A stretch of DNA of 42,989 nt. Origin: a bacterium. Its GTDB lineage: Bacteria; Hydrothermota; Tepidihabitantia; SM23-42; JAOAFX01. The notes below the pieces were generated by a model. That model had not been told where the DNA came from, did no database searches, and saw nothing but the letters and a program-made list of their open reading frames with translations. Within the stretch, counting starts at the first letter, position 1, and the number at the start of each line of letters is the position of its first letter. Of this stretch, positions 1 through 9,331 are shown piece after piece. The DNA lies in contig DASVHD010000033.1 of assembly GCA_036382775.1 (NCBI GenBank), positions 1 through 42,989 of the forward strand, read 5' to 3'. A program made the position numbers and the translations under genes.

Positions 1-2781
1 TACCTGGAAACCCCAACCGTACTCCATGACCACGCTGCCGGTCAAACCACCCACATACCACTTCGGCGAAAGCAGCTCTTCATTGTTACTGATATTCCCG
101 CTGCCCGCATCGTCATCCGAATAGTAAGCGTAGTAACTGCCGTAATCCGGCGGCGTGTACGAACCCATATCCGAGGTCGTACCAACAACCCACTGATAGG
201 CGTCGCCGTTGCCGTTGACCACGGTCCAGCCCGAAGGCATGCTGGCGCTGGCAAAGGGCTGTACCTGCAGCGTCTCCACGACCACAGAACCAGCCGCCAC
301 TAAAACCACGCTGTCGCCCTGGATTACGGTACTGTTGAACGTGTTGAACCCGAACTGCGCCGCGGTGGTCTGATACCAGGAACAGGTATTGGCAGGAAGA
401 CTAGTATCGACCGTGAACGACCGTGATGTTGTGTAACTCGTCCAGTACCCGGAACCCGATGGATCCGTGCACTTCACCTTCCACCAGTAGGTCGAACCGT
501 TGGCCAGGTTGAACGGGAAATTGAAATTAACAATGGCCCCGCTCGCGTAATTGGCCGTGGTCGAGCTTTCCGGACTGGCAAAGGCCGGATCCGTATCCCA
601 CATTACCCGGTACCGGATCTGGTCACCGTCGGGATCCGTGGATGTGAACGTCAAAGCCGGGTTGAGGTCGGGCAAACGGCCGAAATCCAGCGGTTTGGTG
701 ACCGTCGGTGTCGCCGGCATGCCCGCATCCTGAACAAGCACGAAAGATTCATAAGGCTTGTAATCGTGTTTGGTGACCGTCACCCACATCGTATCTCCGG
801 GATTCGTGGGCGATATGCTGAGCGATACATTGCCGCTGGCATTGGTATATGCGGCCGCGTGAACCTGTGGCGTTTGAGTATATATCCAAACGCACACGAG
901 CGCGTCCTGCAAATTCGTTACGCCGTCATTGTCCTTCACGTTGACGGCGAAGCTCGTGGGTGACGGCGGCACGAATGGATCATGGGTCACTTGCAGTGTA
1001 TCCGGGATATCGGTCCAGGTATCGAGCGAAGGATCGTTGAATACGTGGTAAGCCTCGAAATAGTATCGCTTCATCGATGAACCCGTGTGATTTTCTATCC
1101 AGTATAATCCCCATTGCGTATAACGGCCGCGCTCATACATGCGGCCGGGGATGCTGTCGGTATAGACCGCGTCAAAATAACGGCGCTGCAGCCAGTCATC
1201 TTCGTCCCAGTAGGTCGAAGGCACGCTACCGTAATAAGACAACCCACCCTTGCCGGCGATCCGGTCCCAGACTTCGCCGAAGCAATTGCTGCCGTACTGA
1301 TAATCACCCGCAAGACAGCAATGACCGGCAGGCATCGAATACATATCTAGATTGGTCGTTCCGTTAAGCTCGGGGATCGTGAAATCGCCGCTTGAACTGA
1401 TCGCCCAGTAGGTCTGGCTGCCATGTGCCGTGTAAACGCACCATGCCGTACCCGCGTTGATCCGGGCAACGATCCTGGCTTCCTGTTCGCTGCTGGCAAT
1501 GACCAGCGTGTCAACCTGGTATCCGTAAGGCAGCATCAGCGCGCGGCAGTACGCGTTAGTGGCGATACCGACGGGCTGATACCCTGCGTCATAACCGGCG
1601 ATCAAGCAGGCTCTCTTCAGCCACGCAGTCCCAGCGCTCCCGAAAATAGCGCGTTCATACCGGAGCGCTTTATTGATCGAGATATTACCCTCGGTCGTAT
1701 CCAACACGCAGATCCGCCCGTTGAACATATCGGGCAGGTATCCAGATTCGTTAGTCTCGGCATAATAAAGATCGGTCTGATCGGCCGAAGATGAACCGGT
1801 CGCCGACGCCGGCAGCGCGATCGACCCGGAATTCGGGTCACCAATTATCGTCAGGAAGGTCGCCTTGGGACTCTGGAGCCGGATCGTGTCGCTGATCTGC
1901 GTTGCGGTCCAGCCCGCGGCATTCCACATGCGTATATTATAGCCCTTCTTCATTTTCCAGTTGCGCAGCTTGTTCGCCAGGGTTAATGCTTGACCATTGT
2001 AAAATATGTCATAGTAGATCGGCAGCGGGGGCACGGCCATGAGGTACTCAGGGTAATTCACGACCATTGTCCGGATATAGTGCTCCCACACCGTCGAGTA
2101 GTCCCGTACAATCCCCGAAACAGTAGCCGGGATATTTGCGCCGACAAAATCAATTTTTACTTTTATCCGCGTATAAACCCTGATCTTACCTTTTACGGGA
2201 TTGTATTGCACGGGGTAAAATTGCACGGTCGCCAGCCGATGGCCGCGCGCCAATCCGCCACCTTCAAATAAACCAGTAAGCCGCTCTGGATAGAAAGCAT
2301 CTTTTGCATACGTAGCTTCGTTAAGAACGAAGTTTGCCGTGGCGCCCTCTGTCTTCGGCACGCTTGCAAGAGCCGGCGCGATCCGCTGATCGATACCGAG
2401 CTCAGCCAGGCTGTATTCATTGTAATCCGAGCTCAGGATCTGAACCTGTATCTCCGCGCCATGGGGCACATCCAGCACCGCGGTCACCATGGGCAGTTTT
2501 GGATTGCCGATCTCACTGAGAAAAGCATATTCATCTATCTTCAATACCGTGAACCGTTCTCTGCCCGTATCGGTCATTGTTGCGGCATCGTAATCTGATG
2601 CCTCCGCGCCAAAGATATCGACATCAAGCGTAACCGAATTGTCAAGCTGCGATTCGACCTTGACTTCGGTTTCCCGTATCGCCCTGTCGCCAGTGAACGG
2701 GATCCATGCCGCCTGCACGAACGAACACAGCGCGAGCATGACGATCACCGGTTGTGCGATCATCAAGACCCTTGTTTTCAT
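1..2781 (-). CDS. Secreted gingipain-like cysteine protease (peptidase C25), C-terminus beyond window
   Basis: An open frame of 927 codons runs from ATG at 2781 to the left edge with no stop. GGAGG lies about 8 nt upstream of the start. Residues 1-24 form a signal peptide: basic start, hydrophobic core, VQA cleavage site. A C25-type propeptide follows (about 30-220), then a caspase-fold catalytic domain with the His of YTAHGS (about H453) and the Cys of HCCLAGDY (about C489, equivalent to ACVNGDF in gingipains). After that come an Ig-like domain (about 590-670), a fibronectin-III-like segment with the WWKVK motif, and a cleaved-adhesin-like domain near 840-920. The family is exported, often by type IX secretion in Bacteroidetes, and cleaves proteins outside the cell. 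Any sorting tail would lie outside the window. The function is well supported; the substrate is unknown. Confidence 0.9.
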   Translation of the reverse strand, partial: MKTRVLMIAQPVIVMLALCSFVQAAWIPFTGDRAIRETEVKVESQLDNSVTLDVDIFGAEASDYDAATMTDTGRERFTVLKIDEYAFLSEIGNPKLPMVTAVLDVPHGAEIQVQILSSDYNEYSLAELGIDQRIAPALASVPKTEGATANFVLNEATYAKDAFYPERLTGLFEGGGLARGHRLATVQFYPVQYNPVKGKIRVYTRIKVKIDFVGANIPATVSGIVRDYSTVWEHYIRTMVVNYPEYLMAVPPLPIYYDIFYNGQALTLANKLRNWKMKKGYNIRMWNAAGWTATQISDTIRLQSPKATFLTIIGDPNSGSIALPASATGSSSADQTDLYYAETNESGYLPDMFNGRICVLDTTEGNISINKALRYERAIFGSAGTAWLKRACLIAGYDAGYQPVGIATNAYCRALMLPYGYQVDTLVIASSEQEARIVARINAGTAWCVYTAHGSQTYWAISSSGDFTIPELNGTTNLDMYSMPAGHCCLAGDYQYGSNCFGEVWDRIAGKGGLSYYGSVPSTYWDEDDWLQRRYFDAVYTDSIPGRMYERGRYTQWGLYWIENHTGSSMKRYYFEAYHVFNDPSLDTWTDIPDTLQVTHDPFVPPSPTSFAVNVKDNDGVTNLQDALVCVWIYTQTPQVHAAAYTNASGNVSLSISPTNPGDTMWVTVTKHDYKPYESFVLVQDAGMPATPTVTKPLDFGRLPDLNPALTFTSTDPDGDQIRYRVMWDTDPAFASPESSTTANYASGAIVNFNFPFNLANGSTYWWKVKCTDPSGSGYWTSYTTSRSFTVDTSLPANTCSWYQTTAAQFGFNTFNSTVIQGDSVVLVAAGSVVVETLQVQPFASASMPSGWTVVNGNGDAYQWVVGTTSDMGSYTPPDYGSYYAYYSDDDAGSGNISNNEELLSPKWYVGGLTGSVVMEYGWGFQV

Positions 2782-3032
2782 CAAAGCCTCCTTAGCTTTT
2801 TATAATAATGAAACTAACTATTATTTTCGAGCTAATCGCCATAAGCCATTAGCCAAAAACCGTAAAAATGGGGAGGGGGCCCAAAAGGGGGTTAAAAAAT
2901 AGGAGGTGTCTTATTGGGCCGCCCTCCAAGCCTTATTAGGACTTAAACCTCGAAATATCGTATTTTCCCGCATGGTTGTAATATAATATTATAATGAATA
3001 ATGGTTGATTGTCAAGGGTACAATCATGAGAC
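2782..3032. other. Intergenic region between divergent genes
   Basis: AT-rich spacer between the minus-strand protease gene and the plus-strand unknown gene. It holds the protease ribosome binding site just right of 2781. No convincing ORF or RNA gene was seen. A promoter for the protease probably lies here, but no single -35/-10 pair stands out. Confidence 0.5.
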
Positions 3033-3061
3033 TTGACTTTTGATATTCTTTATGCTAATAT
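3033..3061 (+). promoter_or_regulatory. Sigma70-type promoter, leaderless start
   Basis: TTGACT (3033-3038), a 17-nt spacer and TAATAT (3056-3061). The ATG at 3067 is only 5 nt past the -10 box and has no Shine-Dalgarno sequence, so transcription and translation probably begin at about the same base. Confidence 0.65.
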
Positions 3062-3066
3062 ATAGA

Positions 3067-4020
3067 ATGAAGTTCCCGAAAGGGCGGCCAATTCTTGAAA
3101 ACACACGTCTCGAATTCATCAACCTTGACAGCGTGTTAACGGCATCAAAGCGGGAACGAGCCCATAAAATATCGGGTTATATCTCCATTATTTACCCGGA
3201 TTCCGAAGAGCTTATTTTCCTTAAGCAGGGCGAACCGTTCAATGCCGCCCGCATCAACCAGAAGGAAAGAAAGATCATACCCATCAGTGAAGTTATTGAA
3301 AAAGCTAAAAAAGCGACTTCCGGCATCCTTTCAGAATATGCGACCGATGATGTCCTCCTCAATCTGATGATCAGTTCCGTCACACTGGAACCCATCAAGG
3401 CGGATGTTGACCTCTCCCGGCTCCAGCTCAAGACCTTCTTGGACAAACTCAAGGTCACGAATTTTGAAGGGTTCATCTGGATCAGGATGGGATTGGACGA
3501 GTCGTTCATTCATTTTGGCAAGGGCGCGATCCAGGGATGTTATGTCGCCGGCAGCGCCGAGAAATTGCAGGATGATAACGCGATCATCAATTTTTTATCC
3601 AAAGACAATATCCGGATATCGATCTTTGATAAGATCGAAGCCATAACCCTGACCCAGGCTACACCGGCCCAGGTCGAAATGTTCTGCAAGATCTACTCAT
3701 CCCTGCTCAAATCCTATGCCGTGCCGATCGGCCAGACCATGGTCTTGAAGACCGTCATGATCGCGCGTACAACAGCTCAAAAAGAATTCCCTTTTATCGA
3801 GGAATTCAAAATAGCGGCCGATCTGCAACTCAGCGGAAAATTAATAATCGAACCAAAGGTCCTGGCCCGCGGCATGGCGCGGTGGTTCGATCTGATCTTT
3901 GAATCATTTTCCACCCTGCTGGGAAAGGAGAGCGAGGTCATTGCCAAAAAGGTATTGAGTGATTACCGGTTCGCTTTGAAATCACTGAATTTCTTCGACT
4001 ACACAAAGTTAAAAGTTTAA
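3067..4020 (+). CDS. Unknown protein, 317-318 aa
   Basis: I do not recognise this protein family. The frame is open from a TTG at 3040, but the promoter -10 box ends at 3061, so the ATG at 3067 (MKFPKGRP) is the likely start. The protein is soluble, with no signal peptide or membrane helix. The first half is a mixed alpha/beta region with an IIYPDSEELIFLKQGEP strand pair, reminiscent of DUF4388-type or roadblock-like sensor domains. The second half is helical. The stop codon TAA overlaps the rsmI start by 1 nt, so the two are co-transcribed and probably translationally coupled. That places it with a housekeeping translation gene but does not reveal a role. Confidence 0.75.
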   Translation: MKFPKGRPILENTRLEFINLDSVLTASKRERAHKISGYISIIYPDSEELIFLKQGEPFNAARINQKERKIIPISEVIEKAKKATSGILSEYATDDVLLNLMISSVTLEPIKADVDLSRLQLKTFLDKLKVTNFEGFIWIRMGLDESFIHFGKGAIQGCYVAGSAEKLQDDNAIINFLSKDNIRISIFDKIEAITLTQATPAQVEMFCKIYSSLLKSYAVPIGQTMVLKTVMIARTTAQKEFPFIEEFKIAADLQLSGKLIIEPKVLARGMARWFDLIFESFSTLLGKESEVIAKKVLSDYRFALKSLNFFDYTKLKV

Positions 4021-4685
4021 TGCCCCTCTATATCGTCGCAACTCCCATCGGGAATCTTGAGGATATCACGCAACGGGCAGCCGCCTTGCTGCGGTCTGCC
4101 GACCTCATCGCTTGCGAAGACACGAGAAAGACCTCCGTTCTTTTGCGGCGCTACGGGATCAAAACGCCGTGCCTATCGTATCACGAGCACAATGAAAGAA
4201 GACGCACTCCCTACATTCTGTCCCAGCTGCAAGAGGGGAAAACCATAGCACTTGTCAGCAACGCGGGCACACCGCTAATATCGGACCCAGGGTATATCCT
4301 CGTAACGGAAGCGATAAAGACAAACGTCGATGTTTATCCGCTCCCGGGACCCTCTGCCCTGCTCGCGGCGCTCTGTGTTTCCGGGCTTCCCATCCATAAG
4401 TTCGTGTTCGAGGGATTCTTGCCAAAAAAGAAAGCGGCGCGCCGGAAACTCCTGGCATCACTGAAAAATGAACAACGAACGGTCGTATTCTTTGAATCGC
4501 CGTACCGTATAATCGACGTGCTGCGGGATATCCAGGAGATCCTCGGAGAACGGCGGATCGCCGTCGCGCGCGAACTAACCAAGATCCATGAAAGCGTTTA
4601 TCGCGGCACCGCAAAGACGGTGCTCGAAAACCTTAAGACCGTCAAAGGTGAATTCACGATCATGATCGATGGTGACCATGAATAA
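4020..4685 (+). CDS. rsmI: 16S rRNA (cytidine-1402-2'-O)-methyltransferase RsmI
   Basis: A 221-aa SAM-dependent tetrapyrrole-methylase-fold enzyme that 2'-O-methylates C1402 in the decoding centre of 16S rRNA. Family motifs in order: LYIVATPIGNLEDIT at the N-terminus, ACEDTRKTS (about 33-41), YHEHNE, LVSNAGTPLISDPGY (about 80-94), PLPGPSALLAAL, FEGFLPKK and FFESPYRI (about 160). The length is a little short of E. coli RsmI (about 286 aa) because the C-terminal extension is absent. The ATG shares one base with the upstream TAA, and the end overlaps the CDP-alcohol transferase start. Identification is secure. Confidence 0.96.
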   Translation: MPLYIVATPIGNLEDITQRAAALLRSADLIACEDTRKTSVLLRRYGIKTPCLSYHEHNERRRTPYILSQLQEGKTIALVSNAGTPLISDPGYILVTEAIKTNVDVYPLPGPSALLAALCVSGLPIHKFVFEGFLPKKKAARRKLLASLKNEQRTVVFFESPYRIIDVLRDIQEILGERRIAVARELTKIHESVYRGTAKTVLENLKTVKGEFTIMIDGDHE

Positions 4686-5262
4686 GATCAAGGAACTCGG
4701 ACGCAGATTCTTTGTCAGGCCGGTAGCACGGGTATTGATCGCCGCCCGCATCCATCCCAATTACATAACCGTCAGCAGCCTCTTTTTCGGCATCATCGCG
4801 TTTTTCCTGTATTTTCGCGGATCTTTTCTCCTGGCCGCGGTATTCGTTTTTTTATCGGGCATCCTGGATACGTTTGACGGCGAGGTTGCCCGGCGACTGA
4901 AAGTTGTTTCCAAGGTTGGCGCATTCCTCGATTCCACGATCGACCGTGTCAACGAATTCCTGGCATACATGGGAATGTTCTGTTTCTATATGAGACATCA
5001 GCCATCGGTCACATACTGGGTGCTGGTCGCTATTTTTGGCTCGCTCATGGTCAGTTATACGCGGGCGCGCGCTGAAGGGATCGGCATATCTCCGCAGGTC
5101 GGCATGTTCGAGCGGTTCACGCGTCTCGTGTTCATTATCGCCGGTTCGGTGTTCGGACCGGGTATTATGGTTTATGGCCTTATCATCCTCGCGGTGGGAA
5201 CCATCGGCACAATGATCCAGCGGATCATTTATGTCCTGGTTCACCGCGATCCCGGAGCCTGA
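4669..5262 (+). CDS. CDP-alcohol phosphatidyltransferase family membrane enzyme
   Basis: An integral membrane enzyme of about 195 aa that transfers a phosphatidyl or archaetidyl group from a CDP-lipid to an alcohol, a phospholipid headgroup step. The signature D-x2-DG-x2-AR-x8-G-x3-D-x3-D is complete, beginning at DTFDGEVAR (about residue 67) and ending at DSTIDR. Several hydrophobic helices flank it. The start is either ATG 4669 or ATG 4678; both overlap the end of rsmI. The acceptor (glycerol-3-phosphate, inositol phosphate or other) cannot be read from sequence alone. The gap to hflX is 17 nt, so it belongs to the same operon. Confidence 0.9.
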   Translation: MVTMNKIKELGRRFFVRPVARVLIAARIHPNYITVSSLFFGIIAFFLYFRGSFLLAAVFVFLSGILDTFDGEVARRLKVVSKVGAFLDSTIDRVNEFLAYMGMFCFYMRHQPSVTYWVLVAIFGSLMVSYTRARAEGIGISPQVGMFERFTRLVFIIAGSVFGPGIMVYGLIILAVGTIGTMIQRIIYVLVHRDPGA

Positions 5263-5279
5263 CCGCGATCACACCAGCA

Positions 5280-6374
5280 GTGTACAGCAGTGATCCAAGG
5301 TCCCGGGAAAGGGTCCTCCTGGTCGGTGTCGGCGACCGCCGCGCTCAACGTTGGTTGATCGCCCGGTCGCTCGAAGAACTTTCCAGCCTGACCCAAACCG
5401 CGGGCGGCGAAACGATCGAGAGTTTTATCCAGATCGTACCCCGATACAACCCGGCAACGCTGATGGGGATGGGCAAAGCCCATGAATTCGCCCAGATCGC
5501 GCAGCAGCACGCGATCGACCTTTTTATCTTCGATGCCGAGCTCTCCGCCGCGCAGATCAGGACCCTTGAGGAAGTCACCGGCGTGCGAGTGATCGACCGT
5601 ACGACCCTGATCCTTGATATTTTTGCCAAGCACGCCCGGACCAAAGAAGCTAAACTTCAAGTTGAACTCGCCCAGCTCGAATACCGCCTGCCCAGGCTGG
5701 TCGGCACCCGCACGGAATTGTCCAGGCTGGGCGGAGGGATCGGTACGCGTGGCCCGGGCGAAAGGAAACTTGAGGTCGACCGGCGTCGGATAAAAGACCG
5801 GATCGCCGTATTGAAGGACTCGCTCAAAAAGATCGAGCGGGCTAAAGCGGTGCAGCGCAAAGGCCGGAGTGGCATGCCGCGGATCGCCGTGGTCGGCTAC
5901 ACAAACGCCGGGAAGTCATCGCTCGTCAACGTCCTGGCCAGGACCAAGCTGTTGACCTCCGAGCACCTGTTCTCAACCCTGGATTCCAACACATCTTTGA
6001 TGTTCGTGCCGCCGCGCCATCGCATGCTGATCAGTGATACAGTGGGGTTCCTCAGAAACCTACCCCATGGTCTCATCGCATCGTTCCATGCCACGCTGGC
6101 TGAAGTACTGGACGCGGACATCCTCATCCATATCGCCGACGCCACTGCCGAAGACCTCGACTCCAAGATCGGGACCGTGGAACAGGTCCTGGAGGAGATC
6201 GGCGCGCACGTAAAACCCCAGATCCTCGTTTTCAACAAGATCGACCGGCTGTTCCCGGAGGAAAAGGTCCGCCTGGCGGAAAAATTCCCCCGAGCGCTGT
6301 TCGTCTCGGCGTTGGAGAAAACCGGGATGACCGAGCTCAAAGAATGGCTGAAAAGATTTTTCATACCGGATTGA
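5280..6374 (+). CDS. hflX: Ribosome-associated GTPase HflX
   Basis: A 364-aa GTPase of the HflX family, which binds the 50S subunit and helps rescue or split stalled ribosomes. The N-terminal HflX domain includes NPATLMGMGKAHE and the glycine-rich GGGIGTRGPGE linker (about 155-165). The G domain follows, with the P-loop GYTNAGKSSL near residue 206, DTVGFLRNLP (G3) and NKIDRL (G4). The C-terminus is short. The start is GTG at 5280; no better ATG exists upstream in frame. The promoter of the next gene starts inside the hflX stop region. Confidence 0.95.
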   Translation: MYSSDPRSRERVLLVGVGDRRAQRWLIARSLEELSSLTQTAGGETIESFIQIVPRYNPATLMGMGKAHEFAQIAQQHAIDLFIFDAELSAAQIRTLEEVTGVRVIDRTTLILDIFAKHARTKEAKLQVELAQLEYRLPRLVGTRTELSRLGGGIGTRGPGERKLEVDRRRIKDRIAVLKDSLKKIERAKAVQRKGRSGMPRIAVVGYTNAGKSSLVNVLARTKLLTSEHLFSTLDSNTSLMFVPPRHRMLISDTVGFLRNLPHGLIASFHATLAEVLDADILIHIADATAEDLDSKIGTVEQVLEEIGAHVKPQILVFNKIDRLFPEEKVRLAEKFPRALFVSALEKTGMTELKEWLKRFFIPD

Positions 6375-6398
6375 CACCGGCATCCGGATAACTAATAT
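6371..6398 (+). promoter_or_regulatory. Sigma70-type promoter overlapping hflX stop, leaderless start
   Basis: TTGACA (6371-6376) contains the hflX stop TGA. A 16-nt spacer and TAATAT (6393-6398) follow. The ATG of the cyclase-STAND gene at 6404 is 5 nt past the -10 box and has no Shine-Dalgarno sequence. Confidence 0.65.
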
Positions 6399-6403
6399 TA
6401 CCC

Positions 6404-9319
6404 ATGCCCGTTTTTCTTTTTACCGACATCGAGGAATCAGCGCAGAAATGGGAAAGGTTCCCGGCATCGATGAAGAGCGCGATCGAACGGCACAACGAGC
6501 TCCTGAGATCGACGATCGAAAAGCACGGGGGCGAGATCATCAAGAACACCGGCGACGGATTTTTCGCGGTATTCGAAGGCGGGGCGCCGCTCCAAGCGGC
6601 CCTTGACATCCAGACCGGCATCCAGAAGACCGACTGGAAAGAACTCGGCGAACTGCGCGTGCGCGTCGGCATGCACGCGGGGTTCGTGGAAAAAAAGGGT
6701 GAAGATTATTTCGGCCCGATCATCAACCGCACGGCGCGGATCATGTCCGTCGCGTGGGGCGGTCAGATCGTGCTGACGCCCCAGGTCAGCCAGGTCGCGG
6801 GCCTGCCTCCTCATGCGACGATCGTCGACCTGGGCTTGCACGTCCTCAAGGACCTAAGCGAACCACAGTCTTTGTACGGGCTGCTGCACCCTGATCTGGT
6901 GCTTAAGGAATTCCCGCCGTTGCGGTCGCTGTCCCAGCAACCGAACAACCTGCCCCTGCAAACCACGCCGTTCCTCGGGCGCGAAGAAGAATTACCCGAC
7001 ATCACGAAACTGCTGGCCAGCGATACGGTCCGGCTCGTCACCATCATCGGCCCGGGCGGCATCGGCAAGACCCGCCTGGCCCTCCAGGCTGCCGCTGAAG
7101 CGATCGAGCATTTCCGCCACGGCGTCTATCTTATCGGACTGGCGCCGCTGGACCGTCCCGAGCTCGTAATCTCGGCGATCGCCAACGCCGTCAAATTTTC
7201 TTTTTACAGCGGTAAGGATGAAAAGGAACAACTGTTTGATTTCCTCCGGGAAAAAGAGATCCTGCTTATCATGGACAATTTCGAACATCTTTTATCCGCG
7301 GTGACGATCGTCGGCGAGATCCTGAAAGCGGCGGATAAAGTCAAGATCCTCGTAACCTCCCGAGAACTGCTCAATCTCAAGGGCGAATGGCTGATGCAGA
7401 TCGCCGGCATGAAAGTGCCGTCCGGCGATGCCGTGGATATCGAAGGGTACAGCGCCATCCAGCTCTTCATGTACAACGCGCAGCGGGTGAATGCGCAGGA
7501 CACCTTTTCCGACGAGGAGAAAAAGTCTATCGTGCGCATCTGCCAGTTGATCGCGGGCATGCCGCTCGGGATCGAGATCGCTTCCTCCTGGTTGCGGACG
7601 CTGTCCTGTCAGGAGATCGCGCAAGAGATCGAAAAGAACATCGATTTTCTGACAACTTCCATGCGCGACGTCCCGGAAAGGCACCGGAGCGTGCGCGCCA
7701 TTTTCGATTACTCGTGGAACCTTATCGGCCCCGAAGAAAAAAAGACCCTGGCGCGCCTTTCCGTGTTCAGGAGCTCATTCGCCCGCGAAGCGGCTCAGGA
7801 GATCGGCCAAATATCGCTACCTGCCCTCGTTGCGCTCGTCGACAAATCGCTGCTCCGCAAGAACGCGTCGGGACGATACGAATGGATCGACATCCTGCGG
7901 CAGTATGCGTTCAGAAAACTGGCCATGGACGGCGCCGAGCACGATTCAACGATGCAACGCTTTGCCCGTTACTACGCGCAGTACCTGGCGACGCGTCAGC
8001 AGGAGATCGATAAAAAAAGTCAGCTCGAGATCATGGCCGACCTCGATCTGGAGATCGAGAACATCCGGGCGGCGCTCAACTGGGCGCTCGAAAAGAACAA
8101 CCGCCCGGTGATCGTTGATTCGCTGGCCGCCTATGCATCATACACTGCGACCCGCGGTTTCTACCTGGAAGGCGAGCAAAATTTCAAACGGATATGCGAG
8201 CTGTTAAAACCAGACGCGGAAAATCTCGCTCGTGCCACAAGCCGGTACGCCGTGTTTCTGACCCGCCTGGGCAATTTTGATAAAGCAAGGGTCTTATTGC
8301 ACGAAAGTGTCGCTTATTTTCCCAGTCACCGTAATGACCCGGAACTCGCCTACGCCAGCAATGCCGCCGGGAACGTTGAAAATGTGCTGGGGAATTACGA
8401 TGATGCACTGCCGCATTATAAAACGGCCCAAGACTGCTTTCAGTCGGTCGGGGATAAGTACGGCCTTATCGGCTGCCTGAATAATATCGGCGTCATCCAC
8501 TACCGCAGGGGTCAGTGGCTGCCGGCCAAGGAAACTTTTCAGAAATGCCTGGCCATGAGCCGGGAACTCGATTTTGAAAAGGGCAAAGCAACAGCCGCCG
8601 GCAACCTCGGGCTGGTGGAGATCGAGCTTGGTAATTTCGATGAAGCGGTGAACCTGCTCCAGGAAAGTTTGGAGTTCGACCGGAAACTGCATGACCCTTT
8701 CAGCATGGCGAACGCGACGCACAATCTGGGATTTGCCTACAAGGCGCTTGAAATGAACGCGCGCGCGCAGGAATACTATCAGAAAAGCCTGGAAATGCGC
8801 AAGATGCTCGGCGACCACCACGGCGTGGCTCTCTCCTACAACAGCCTGGGATCGACCGCGATGGCGCTTAAAGATTACCCGCGCGCGATCGGACTGCTCA
8901 ACGAAAGTGTCGCTCAATACCGGGCGCTCGGGGACGCGCGCGGCATACTGATGCCGCTGATGAACCTTGCTGAATTATACTGCGTGCTCAAAGATCTCGT
9001 GGCCGCATCGGAAAAATTTAGCGAGATCGTGCAGCGTTCCCTCGAGATCCGCGATGCGGGCATGTTCCAGGAAGCAGTGTATGGTCTGGCGAACATCGCC
9101 TCCACTACGGGCAAGACCGAAACCGCGGTCATTGCTTTAAATTACCTTACGCTCCAGGAGCATCTTGACGATGACCTGAAATACCGCGTTTCGCAATTAC
9201 TGGCATCGCTGGAACCGGGTATACCGGCCGATACCAGGCAGGCGCTAACTACGAAAGCATCACGCCTGACCGACGTTGACATGGCGGCACTGCTGAAAGA
9301 GGCGAAAACATCCCAGTAA
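6404..9319 (+). CDS. Class III nucleotide cyclase fused to STAND ATPase and TPR repeats
   Basis: A 971-aa cytoplasmic signalling protein. Residues 1-170 are a class III adenylate/guanylate cyclase domain with both metal Asp residues (FTDIE, D8; NTGDG, about D52), a Lys three residues before the second GD motif, and the transition-state pair in GPIINRTAR. It therefore looks catalytically complete. Residues about 195-500 form a STAND/NB-ARC ATPase: Walker A GPGGIGKT (about 216-223), Walker B LLIMDNFEH (about 287-295), a VTSRE sensor and GMPLG (about 384). Residues about 545-910 are tandem TPR repeats. Such proteins are thought to couple ligand sensing by TPRs to ATP-driven assembly and cyclic nucleotide output. 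It has its own promoter. The ligand and cyclic nucleotide product are unknown. Confidence 0.92.
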   Translation: MPVFLFTDIEESAQKWERFPASMKSAIERHNELLRSTIEKHGGEIIKNTGDGFFAVFEGGAPLQAALDIQTGIQKTDWKELGELRVRVGMHAGFVEKKGEDYFGPIINRTARIMSVAWGGQIVLTPQVSQVAGLPPHATIVDLGLHVLKDLSEPQSLYGLLHPDLVLKEFPPLRSLSQQPNNLPLQTTPFLGREEELPDITKLLASDTVRLVTIIGPGGIGKTRLALQAAAEAIEHFRHGVYLIGLAPLDRPELVISAIANAVKFSFYSGKDEKEQLFDFLREKEILLIMDNFEHLLSAVTIVGEILKAADKVKILVTSRELLNLKGEWLMQIAGMKVPSGDAVDIEGYSAIQLFMYNAQRVNAQDTFSDEEKKSIVRICQLIAGMPLGIEIASSWLRTLSCQEIAQEIEKNIDFLTTSMRDVPERHRSVRAIFDYSWNLIGPEEKKTLARLSVFRSSFAREAAQEIGQISLPALVALVDKSLLRKNASGRYEWIDILRQYAFRKLAMDGAEHDSTMQRFARYYAQYLATRQQEIDKKSQLEIMADLDLEIENIRAALNWALEKNNRPVIVDSLAAYASYTATRGFYLEGEQNFKRICELLKPDAENLARATSRYAVFLTRLGNFDKARVLLHESVAYFPSHRNDPELAYASNAAGNVENVLGNYDDALPHYKTAQDCFQSVGDKYGLIGCLNNIGVIHYRRGQWLPAKETFQKCLAMSRELDFEKGKATAAGNLGLVEIELGNFDEAVNLLQESLEFDRKLHDPFSMANATHNLGFAYKALEMNARAQEYYQKSLEMRKMLGDHHGVALSYNSLGSTAMALKDYPRAIGLLNESVAQYRALGDARGILMPLMNLAELYCVLKDLVAASEKFSEIVQRSLEIRDAGMFQEAVYGLANIASTTGKTETAVIALNYLTLQEHLDDDLKYRVSQLLASLEPGIPADTRQALTTKASRLTDVDMAALLKEAKTSQ

Positions 9320-9331
9320 CACGAGGCCTGT

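Noticed and set aside
1077-1367. Short plus-strand frames in the first 2.8 kb
   Set aside because: The minus strand carries one uninterrupted frame of 927 codons with signal peptide and protease motifs; the plus-strand frames are shadows.
7387-8013. 208-codon open frame inside the cyclase-STAND gene
   Set aside because: It is in another frame of a gene with clear domains; the translation is Arg/His/Pro-rich with no recognisable motif.
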